Origin: Branchiostoma floridae
Lineage: Eukaryota; Chordata; Leptocardii; Amphioxiformes; Branchiostomatidae
NCBI RefSeq assembly: GCF_000003815.2
Contig: NW_023365714.1
Coordinates: forward strand, 830,769-881,684
Direction: 5' to 3'
Length of the DNA stretch: 50,916 nt
The translations under genes were made by a program, and so were the position numbers. Every line of letters begins with the position of its first letter. Position 1 is the first letter of the stretch. Below the pieces are notes generated by a model, which saw nothing but the letters and a program-made list of their open reading frames with translations, was not told the origin of the DNA and made no database searches. Of the stretch, positions 31,168 through 43,100 are shown piece after piece.

Positions 31168-34100
31168 CTGACAAAAACAAAAAGAATCACCCATTAAGGT
31201 TAAGACGTTTTAATTGTGATTTACTGTCATCTTAACCTCAACTTAAGCTCTGGGCACAGCTATGACTGGGCCAGTAAAGGACCAGAAAAAAACTTATATA
31301 TAATAGACCTAGTAGAGCACTATATTAAGCATTGCTAAGTACATGAACAAAGAAACAAGTTCAAGTCTTTACTTTGTTTTGAAATGTAAGTACATGTAGC
31401 TATAGTCAGGATTGTAAAAACATGGTATACCAAACAATGATTTTTTTGTTCTTTCACATTTCGTTGAAGACTTTGGAAAATCAGGGCTCAAGATATCTTT
31501 TGTGCAAGGAGTAAGTTCAACAAGTCTTAGAGCAGTACACTTCATAGAGGAAGTATTGTATGACAATCATGACGAACTACTGAGCTGAGCTATTTTCCAA
31601 TATTTTTGCCGTTAATTACCTTTGCTACCTTTGCCAGAATGGCTAAGGTTATGTTTTAGGCTTGTGAGTCTGTGTGTGTGTCTGTCTGTCTGTCTGTGTG
31701 TTAACAGTATAACTCAAGAAGCCTTTGATGGATCCCAATAATATTTGGTAGGTGGGTAGGGGTCGGGAAAACGAAGGTCAAGTTCGATAATGGGCCCCCT
31801 AGCGGCTTGCTAAGGTACTGCAGCAAAACCTCAATTTTTTTTATCTCGTGTTCTGGACCTGCTGTGGTTATGATTTTTGAGTGGTAGATAGCCCTTGGGG
31901 CAGAGAGTAAGTGCTTTAAGTTTGGACCCCCTAGCGGCTTGTTTGGAACTGCAGTCGCCGATTTCCTTTCAAACTTTGGACGAGAATAACTCGAGAACGT
32001 GTTTATGGATCGTCATGGTTTTTGGTATGTAGATAGCCCAAGTAACAATGTACACAATGGAATACCAATTATGCAAATCAGCAACTAATTTGCATAATTA
32101 ATGAGGAAAGTTTATAAATCCACTGCATTTCATGATAGGACTTTCAAACTTGTCACATATATAGATGAGGAAGGGAGAAATATCAATGCATATTAATTAT
32201 GCAAATGACGGTCTCATTTGCATTATTAATGAGAAAAATATAACGTGTTGACNNNNNNNNNNNNNNNNNNNNNNNNNNNNNNNNNNNNNNNNNNNNNNNN
32301 NNNNNNNNNNNNNNNNNNNNNNNNNNNNNNNNNNNNNNNNNNNNNNNNNNNNGCTAATTTGCATAATTAATGAGAAAGTTTGTAAATCCACTGCATTCCT
32401 TATAGGACTTTCAAAACTTGTCACATTTTTAGCTAGAAAGAAGGAAATATCAATACACATTTATTATGCAAATGATGATCTCATTTGCATGATTGATAGC
32501 AAAACATGAACGTGTTGACGGATCGTCATGATTTTTGGTATGTAGATAGCCGAAGTAAAAACTTACATAATGAGATACTAGTTATGCAAATTAACAGCTA
32601 ATCTGCATGATTAATGAGGAAAGATAAATCCACTGCATTCTGTGATAGGACTTTCAAACTTGTCACATATGTAACTGAGAAAGATGGCAGAGAATAAGAG
32701 GTGAATGTTTGGGTCCGCTTAACGTCTTTTCTTGAACTGCAGGAGCCGGTTTAGTTTCCTACTTTGAAAGAGAATAAGGGATGAAAGGATCATCATGATT
32801 TTTGGTATGCTGATAGCTTAAATGATGCTTGATACAATTTAATATTATTATGTAAATCTAATCTGCATAGGGATCTAATTTGCATAAGCAATGGCGAAAT
32901 GTTATGAACCAACTCCAGGCATATAAAATAAAATGTAATGAGTAACACATTTATGTCTACAGACATCATTCTACATAACAAACCTGGTTTATTTGGCAAA
33001 GGTATGTGTTCGTTGAACTCTAGCTGAATCTCTTTAACAATATTTTTCCAATTTACAACATATATTTACTTGTTTTGTAGCTTTTTGAATGATTAACATC
33101 ATCAGTCGACATGCTTACACAAAACTCGGGGTGAAACAGCCCTAGGTTAGCTGATTACAAGACAGGGATGCGCCATTTTACCCATCTGGGTGAACGAAGG
33201 TACAAAAACTGATCCAATCTTGCTCATAACCTTGCTACTATAACCTGAAAGAGAATTTCATTTCTACACACTGTCTGACTCACTGACCTTCAGTCCATAC
33301 AGGGTTCTCCCATACCACATCTCCCACAGGATAAGCCCCAGGCTGTAGATGTCAGCACTCTTGTCGTACACTTTACGTTCCTTCACCTCAGGTGCTGCAT
33401 AAAGGGCAGTCCCAGCTACTGTCCCTGTGATTTTCTCCTCTTGTTTGGTCAGTCCAACATCAGCAAGCTTCACAGTGTTGTCCCTGGTCACCTTTTGGAT
33501 AGAATAGCCTAAAGTTTAGTTAGGTTTCTTACTGCAGGTCATGTGGCTTACCTATATGATTTTTTTATATCATTGTCTTTTTCTTTGTCTTTTTCTTCTT
33601 TAAAGAAGAAAAGATCGCCAGTCTTAACAGTCTGCACAAGAAAAATCAGATACTGTAAATGCATTTAATTTCGCGGGGATTTAATTTCGCGGTAGCGGCA
33701 AAATGGACATTTCGCGGTGGATTTAATTTCGCGGTAGCGCCATCCCGCGAAATTCAATGCATTTTCAGCACTGCACTGTAGTCACGAACTGCCGTGTAAA
33801 ACCCGGCGCCTCTACAAACCGCCAGTCGGAAAACACTTGCTGGTTACCCGGTAAGGGTCCTATACAGACGGATAGAACAGTTTCCATGCTTTTGACTTGT
33901 TCTTGCGTGATCCACTGTTACTGATCTAATCGTATCTACCCTCTCAATACGTAATAGTGTACAGTAGTACGACCTTTGTATCATGGTGAACATACTGTAC
34001 AGTACTGTAATACAGTTGGTCGTATGAAAAAAATACATGTGTGTCTTCAGTCAAGACTTCACCGTAGTAAGTATGTCAAACATTTCATTATACAGTGACA

Positions 34101-37100
34101 AAGACAGTAGTAGTATGTACATGGAGTGGAAAAGGGGCACCTTAGGCGGCGCCAGCAGACGAAATATTCGCGGTGGATTTAATTTCGCGGTGAAGCGGCC
34201 GCCGCGAAAACCGCGAATATTAATCCACCGCGAATATTTCTGCATTTACAGTACATGCTTCCTTCAAAGAAAAACTCTTGGGGTGTCTCTAGGCAACCCT
34301 TACATCTGTAAATATTGTTGTTGATAAATACTAGATTCTATAATAATATTCTTGTACATACTATGTAACTATGCAATTTAAACCAAGTATACATATTATA
34401 GATTTTTTTCTTTATGTACTCAGCCCTTGTAACCCCTATGTAAGCAGGCCTGGTTTACAATCAGTACTTGCCAAAAATAAATGGATGTCATAAGAATAGA
34501 AATTACACTAGCTGTCTATTGATATATAATACATTGAAATTGATGTGGAAACAACAGAAGTATGATCAAAGTTAATATAAACTTCCAAACTTTTGTGCAA
34601 GATTTAGAGAGTTTAGAATTATGGTTCCTACTGTGTTAAGTTATTATCAATTAATACATTAATACATGGTTATAGTACATGGAGATTTATGTACCAGTAT
34701 ATTGACAACTTTGAGGTCCCTGTGGATGTAGCCTGCATCATGGATGTGCTTTAGTCCCTCACACAGCTGTACTGCCAGGTTCTGGGTGTAGCTGAAGGCT
34801 GATGCCTGCTTCCTTAGGTTCGAGCCCCACCAGGCTGGGTTATGGTCCCTGTGATGATATGGTTTGATTTTGCAATAAATGGATTCAACAATATGATGGA
34901 ACGTTGAGGAACTTCCGAATTTAATATCCTTATTTCCTTTAATCTATCAAAATATTATGTTTTCATGCTTGCTGATAAATTTGGGTAGTTTTAAAAGTAC
35001 CAGTCTTTTTCCATCAGTTTATGTGATGTGTTTTGTCATCAATTTTGTTTTTCCCTCTGTCTATGATTGGAGAGGGGGGAATATGGTGCTTTTCCCTATA
35101 GTAATAGATTCCTGCTCTATGTTTTTATTTCAATGAGGAGCTGAGCTTAGGTGATGATGATGATTGGTCAGAAATTTGGTAGTGGGACTTGGGACATGCA
35201 TTTCCTTTGAAATGTAAATGCAAGCATTTGTGCTCTCACCTTTTCCCAATGATCCTGTCCTCCAGTGTGCCCTCACACAGCTCCATGACCAGTCCCAGCC
35301 TCAGGCCGCCCTCCTCCTTTCTGCAGGCGGTGCCGTAATACTCCACAATGTGCCCTCCCCTCAGCTTCCTAATTACGATTAATAGATAGATAGAAATACA
35401 GTTCTGACAGCCCTGAAATGCTCCAAACTATTCCCAGAGCCCTTTTTAGAAACAAATTTGTATAGTAATATTAATAATATATTGCTAAAGGGCTAAATTT
35501 TTAGGCGATGCTCCAGGATATACATTTTTGCTTTACACCATGCAACTACACTATAATATTATACACTATTTTAATATTAGTAAAATCTGATTGTTACCTC
35601 CTCACAGGTCTTTTCTTGATCCCATGTTAGGGCAAAAAGCACTCAGGTTTGTTCATTCATGAGAAAGCTCAAATTGGCATATAGTAGTTTCATTGAGGTC
35701 ATGAGTGAAGGGTGGGATAAAGGGTCTCAATGTCAGTCTAAATCTTAGCATCTCATTTGGTTGCACTTCTATAAGGGTTACATCAGCGTTCCCGCCAGGC
35801 ATACGTCTTTACGTCTTTGGACGCATTTTTTTCTGGAAAGACGCACTCGGCTCGGCTGAATGCGTTCATAAAAAAATCTGAAAGAAAGGCTGACCTGTAC
35901 CACCAGTGTACAAAATGTATCTGGATTCTTTAAAAAAAATCTGTCTTTATAAGAAGGAATCCTACCTTCACAATTTATACTTCAAATTGTTCACTTTCCG
36001 GTCATCCCAGTAGTCTGGGGCATGGGGCAGAGCGCGGCACGTTTTACAACTAGCGGACCCATGATGTGCGACACACCCAGCCACGCACCAGTCTGAGCTG
36101 TCCGTTGCGCAATGTAATTTTTTGTAGTCCGTGAAATACATCTGACAGTCAGCATTCTTTAACTCTGGAAGAAATCTTATGCAGATTTTATATTCTGATT
36201 TTAACATGATACTTACTTGTCCTCATTTTCACGTATTTGTTAAAGATTTTTGGGTAATACTAGTATTGAACAAACAAACTGTTCTGCGCGAGTGTTGCAC
36301 ATCTCAACAAAAGTTCTCACGCTGTGGGCAGTTGATTGGCAGTCGGTATCTTTGTCAACAGGCCGCCGGCGCCAAGCAGTCTAGATTGGCCACCAGGTCC
36401 AAATCCAATCATCTTGATAACCAATCAGCGTTTGATAAATGTAATGTTGTACTCTGTCATTGGTCACCGGGAAAAAAACAAAAGTTACCGAGTATTAGCA
36501 CACGTTTTGTTTTGTGATATTGGTAGCCGCCCGTGTCGTCTGGCAAGTTTACTTCCCTAGCTGCTAACAATTTACTATTAAAGTTTCGCCATTTATCCAA
36601 GTTAAAAAAAGCGGTGGGCGGTAAATAAGTGAAGAATCCAAAACTATACACTTTATTTCTTATTTCCAAAATTTCTTTTGTTTCAAAAAGACAAAATTTG
36701 TGGCAGAAAAGGGGCCGCGATATTGTTGTCAAGCGTCGATCGAGTCGGCTGTGCACTCCGTGGCACATGGCGCGGCACGCCCCCCTCCAAAGACGGACCG
36801 CCGATCGCAGCGCCCAGCAAGTTGGGACGTCTCTCTGGCTACTGCTTCAAGGCTACACCGGCACTGATCACTGCCAAAGAGGCAACAGATCGTCCTCCTT
36901 CGAGTAATGTATAACGTTGTTGGTCTATTTAAAAAGAAATCCAGCCAAATGTTTCACGCAGAAAACGGGGTTACCTGAGGTCGCAGGAAACAAACGCACG
37001 CTCGTGGAAAATGACGGCACGGCTTTGTAAAACCCCACCGATTCGATAAATTTGAGTACAATCATCGGGAAAAATAGAAGAAAAAAACAAAGTGTGATGG

Positions 37101-40100
37101 CGTCGTTATTTCATCGTCTCGGAAAGCTATTTGATGCGGGATGGCGAAACCGTGATCGATCGCACGAGGTAGACATTTTTTTATTCAATGACGGAAAGAA
37201 TTGGCAGAATTTTTCCATGGGCTGACGAACTGGCTAGCGTCCTGTTGCGAAGCATCAAAAATCCAAAATTTTCATGTCTAGACAAATTATACCCGGGCCA
37301 GATCACAGAAGGCTGATTCCCTGTGCTTATAGTTTTTTTTTTTAATATAACGTATTTTGGGGGTTCGAGAGGGCGGTCGTCGGTTACTGAATAACGGGAG
37401 TAAAAGTGGCAACCGACATCCAATCTCAAGCGCATGATTTTCCTCTCAAATTGCAGGAAATTGTGTTCTAGAGGGTTTGAAAATCCAAATTTTCCCGGGG
37501 GAGCATGCCCCCGGACCCCCCTAGAATGCGAGCGCCTGCGGCGCTCGTCTCGCGCCTCCGGCGCTCAATACCCCCCTCCCAAATATTTGGACGCATACTT
37601 TCAAGAACCTGGCGGGAACGCTGGGTTACATTATGTATTACTTTAAACCTGAGTGGACAATCTAACTAAAGGTACCGGTACTAATGAGAACTCACAATTC
37701 ACAGTGAAGATCTTGATGAAGATATGGGTGCTTTAGCTGTGACTCACCATAAGTTGTCTTCCTCCTTCAGGAAGTCCCAGGCAGTTTCGATTGTTATGAA
37801 GTCGTATGGCATGACTCCCAGCTTCAGTGCTGCTGGAATCTCTGCTCCCTTCCACTGGACCTGAACACGGAACACTTCACCAAAGGACCCCCCTCCTAGC
37901 CTGTTCGTAGTGTCCGTCCAGCCTGTGATGCTGTCCAGGTCATACTCGTACTTTCTCATATCAGTCAGGTAGAACATTGCAAGCTGGCCAAGAAACCCGT
38001 TGATCTCCCAGCTTTGTGGCTCATACGTTCGCAAGATCTCATCATTGCTTCTGGTATCGTTGTAAGTCCCCTCTATTGTCAGCTCCATAATGTCCCTCAT
38101 CTTTGTAACGTCCTCTTCCAGCAGAGACATCAGGTCACGCTGTGGTTTCATCTGCCTCTCAGCCAACTCAGTGAGCAGTTCCTCTGACTTCAGTGCCTGC
38201 ATCAGGATGTCCACTATGGGTGTGCCAACTTGTGCTTGCTCCCAGCAGTTGCGGAGTATGGACTTTGTCCTACTTGGGGACCCCAAACCTGCCTCAGCTC
38301 ATTCCCCACATTGCTAACCTATCGCTCAACAATGATAGTGATAGACCTTTCCAAAATGCAACATATTGGTCCCAAAATGATGGTTTGTGGAACAGGACAA
38401 TACGGACATTCTTTAGGTCATTTGTAGGACTGCTGTAGGCATCCTCAAGTGATTGAATTACCTCTTTCATTGTCTGTTCAAAAGAAATTTCCATGGATGT
38501 TATGTGGTGTTCAAATGAAGGACAGTGACCCAACTCATCTGCAAGGCCTTTGTAGAGATCTTCCAGTCTGGTGAAATCCTTGCTTCCTTTCTTTTCATTT
38601 TTCAACTTTGCCAAAGTAGCACTATACCACCAGGTCCCAATTAATTTCTTAACCCAGAAGGGCACTGGCATCTTTACTGAAAACAATATATCCTGCTTTA
38701 GCTTACCAGACGATACAAGTTCAGACAGGAAACTCTTTGTGGTTTCCATATTGCTCCTTGCCATATTTTCCAGTTTTGTCTTGCTCTTGTTCACTTCCTC
38801 TTGAAATGATTGGAGACTTTCCTGAGCCACTCGGTACATTTTTACTTTGGTGTCCTTGTCCAAGTTTTGACGGGCAACATTTAGCAGGGAGTTAATGTGG
38901 GTCAGAGCTGTACTTGAAATTCGCTGCAGTGACCTGAAAAAAATTGTGACCAACAATGGAAAAGGTAAACTTAAGTTGCTTATATAGACAGGGGGAATGT
39001 AAATTTATAGTATCGAACATCCATCCAGCCATTCTTGAGTTATCTTGTTGACAAACAGACAGGCAGACGGACACAAACAGACAAAATGCTAATGAAACTA
39101 GAAAGGCCGACATTTGCTTAGGAGCAAATACAGCATATTGCAATCCATCTTCATCCTGGAAAAAATCCCCAAATTCAACGATTTGAAGTAATGTCTGCTC
39201 AAAGGGAAAATGAAGTACTGTGGGCACTTGTCCTAGACACCTTCATGCCGAATTTTAGGTAATTTGGTTTCAATACAAGGGCATAGAAGCCAAAAATATA
39301 CATTTTTAGACAAAAATGACGGAAAACCCCAAAATAACTAATTTTTGAAGTGATCTATGAAGAAAGTTTCAATGGGGTCCTGTGAGCATATGTTCAATGC
39401 ACCTCTGCACCAAATTTTAGGTCATTTGGTTTCTATACAAGGGCATAGGAGCAAATAATATATATTTTTAGTCAAAAATGACCGAAAATCCCAAAATAAC
39501 TCATTTTTTAAGTGATCTATGAAGAAAGTGTTAATGGGACCCTGTGCTCATATGTCCCATGCACCTATGTACCAAATTGCAGGTCATTAGGTTTTCATAG
39601 AAGGGTAAGGAGCCAAAAATATACATTTTTGGTCAAAAATGGCCGAAAAACCCAAAATAACTCATTTTTGAAGTGATCTATGAAGAAAGTGTTGATGAAG
39701 CCCTATGCTCATATATCCAATACACCTATATACCAAATTTCAGGTCACTTAGCCTTCATACAAGGGCACAGGAGCCAAAAATAGACATTTTTAGTAAAAA
39801 ATGGCCAAAAACTCCCAAATAAATAATTTTTGAAGTGGCCTATGAAGAAAGTGTTTATGGGTTCCTGTGCTCATATGTCCAATGCACCTCTGTACCAAAT
39901 TTCAGGTCATTAGGGTTTAATACCAGGGCACAGTGGCCCAAAATATATGTATTTTGTCTAAAAATGACCAAAAACCCTAAATATCATAATTTTTAAGGCC
40001 TCTATCAAAAAAGTGAAAAAAAAACGTCTGGGGGTATTTGCTATCCCTACCTTCATGCCAAATTTCAGCTCATTTGGCCCAAAAATGAAAAAGTAGAATC

Positions 40101-43100
40101 CATTTGAAGATTTGACAGGAGAAGAGACAAACAAAAAACAATATATTGCAATCCCATACTATGTATGGATTGCAATATAAATATGACCTTTATGAGTATT
40201 TCATGTACATGTACAAGGTAATTATCAATTATACTTATAGCAGTCATGGACAGTACTTACGGTAGCTCATGTCATGTAATTCTTCCCACCTGTACTGGGT
40301 TCCTTATTCCAATGGTTTAGAAATTAAAGACTGGACACAATGTCTACAATTATCTTATGCTATTACTAAAGGAGATATACACATGTACTAACTAAAGATT
40401 TTTCCCACCTGTACTGGGTTTCCAGTTTAATGTCCAAACTTTTTGGCAGCAGCAAGTCCAGACCATCCAGCACTTTGGTGAAGTCTTCAGAGAGAATTCC
40501 TCCAAGCCCTACAGCCTGCAGGAATAATGAACAGCATGTAATTATGATTTTGGTAATGATGAATTCATATTTCCTCTTTTGAATCATTTCAAATGGACTG
40601 AGTACTCTTTCTGTTATTTATCATTTTATGCTTTTAAGCTACTGATAATTAGATGGCTGAATCAATTTGGTTATACACAAAGTTCAGCAAAGCATACTTT
40701 GCAATTTCAAAAAAAATGCATGCAAGAAATATAAATGAAACAAGATCTACATTGTAGAGTACCGGTAGTCTGGCTAATGCTAGGGGCCTATATATAGGAT
40801 TACATTTCCAAGCCAGCGCCCGACCGGGCATTTTTAAGGAACAAAAAGTATGGCATATTATTATGAATTGCATATTATGAAAGGCAACAAAACATTTAAT
40901 TTAGTTAAAAATTAGTTACTACCAAAATTTGTATTTTTCATGATGTACAGTCACTAAGTCTTTTATTTCCCTTCCTGATAACAGTCCGGCCAGGTCTCTT
41001 TTGGAAATGTGACCCAAGCAGAAATCTCCATTGGTCAGACACCTCTCTTTGGCCTATATAAAGCTTTAATTAACGTCTACAGCTACATGTAGATGTGCAA
41101 AGGTTACTATAGATAGTATATAGGTTTGGTGCGTCGTTCATTGTAATATAACCAGCTAAGTTGCCATGACTGTGAGTGAGTGCTGCCTCTGATCTCCGAG
41201 TTCCTGCAAAGCTGGTGTGTTATGCTAAAGGGCTCTTATAACAGATACAGATGGGAAACTCAAAGTTTGCTCACAAATTTTCTGCCATGAGATCAGGTCA
41301 TGCACTGTTTACATGCAACTGATGCAAGACAGTGCTGCATTTCTCACTTCCTATTGCACTGCCCTAACTTTATTAATCAACGTTTACTTTTATTTGACAG
41401 GCTACAAAAATGTGAATATTTCATCCCTCAATATAGATGCCCTGTCGGAAACAGATGTTATAAAGTTATTGATTAGGGGTTCACCTCTGCTCTCCCCTGC
41501 TGATAATGCTGGGGTGTTGTATGTGACCCAGATGTACTTATTGGAATCTAAACGTTTTGTATAATTGTTTTCTGTTGTAGTTTCAATGCGGTATTGTTTA
41601 ATATTGGTTACATTTATGTTTGCATTATTTATTGTTTTATTTCACCTCTGTTATTATGACTATTCCTGTATATTTGTGTTGTACTTTTCATTATTTGTAT
41701 TTTGTTAGTGGTGCTATGAACATATTAAGCTTTTAGCTTGATTGCGGCACCACTGTGTGTGTTATTTGCATATTCTTTAATAAAAAATAAAAAAAAGACA
41801 GTACTGCTTGTAACATATTAATTCATCATAATCGTAGTCTTGCCTGTTTTGTGGAGACAAAGAAGAGCTGTTGCTTCTTCAGACCAGGCCACATCTCTGA
41901 CAGCTTCTTCAGTGTGTTTGTTTTCAGCTTATCTTGCTCCTCTGTTGGCACAAGGTCCCACTTGTTGCCGATGAACATCGCTGATTCTGGGTCAAAGTCC
42001 TCAGAATTCTTTGTTGGACACAGCTTGAGAAGTTGTCCCAACTATCATTTTTTTTAAAAAGGACATGATTACAATCAAGCTTGTTGAAGTTTAGTAACTT
42101 CTGCCTGTTACAGAAATTGTATCCAGCTGCTTTGATAAGTACTAACTTTTGTGCAATTGCAAAAGAATTAAGTCACTGTATGATAGTGTGTTACTTTATT
42201 TTGTACGTCGATGAAGGTTAGACTTCCAAGTAATAAGATATGCCAAAAAGCAGTTACTCAAGCAACTGGATATGGTTTGGAAATGGTCAGATGTTTAAGA
42301 TAGTATCCACTATCTTTCATCTGATGATACTGAAGGGATTTGGAAGAAACTTGATTTGGGATTATTGTTAAGATGAAGGACTCCCTTGGAAAGCAGTTTC
42401 TCAAAAACTGAAGGGACGACCCTACAAGATAGATAACTCTCACACATGGCAATAAGTGAGTTAAAATAATCCCCGACAGGCATAGAGGCTGAGGATTTTG
42501 CATTGGCACTAGATTGGTAAAATCATATTTTTTAAGAGATCAAAACTATTAATTAAAAGTGGACTAAAAAGATGAGTCAGGCCTCACCCTGTCTTGTTGC
42601 ACTCCCCCTGCCCTGGAGCTGTCAATGATGTACAGGAAGGCGAAGACTTTAGGGATGTAGTCAGCTACAACTTTGTCCATCATCTTACTTTCTCCTACAC
42701 CGGGACTATCCACTATCACTATTCCTCCCTAGAAGGAAAAAAAAACAGTTCTAAATGTTTTGCAATGACATTTACAAACATTATTAAAGAAACAGACTCC
42801 AAGAAAAAAAAATTGAATGATTATCAACTGTACTTTCCAAATAATGGCATCTGAGTGATACAAATTACTATTGGTAAAATAAATTCAATTTCTGAACCTT
42901 TAATTAATGTAGCCTACTGTCAGTTAAGTTTTGGCCTGATCTATATAATGCTGCCAAATTAATGAAGACTGAAGCTGACAATTCTATCATAGATTGTATA
43001 GGAGTTTTGCATGCAGCTGAGGACACATCTGAAAATGTTACTTTAAGAAGAGGGAGAGGCCAAAAGATCTCTATCTTCTCAGCTGCAGGAAGGCTGTCTC

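Noticed and set aside
31660-32940. possible CRISPR-like regular repeats
   Set aside because: Spacing is irregular, units are degenerate and the context is an animal intron.
38090-38438. overlapping + strand ORFs of 65-81 residues
   Set aside because: They are reverse-frame shadows of the gene 3 large exon.
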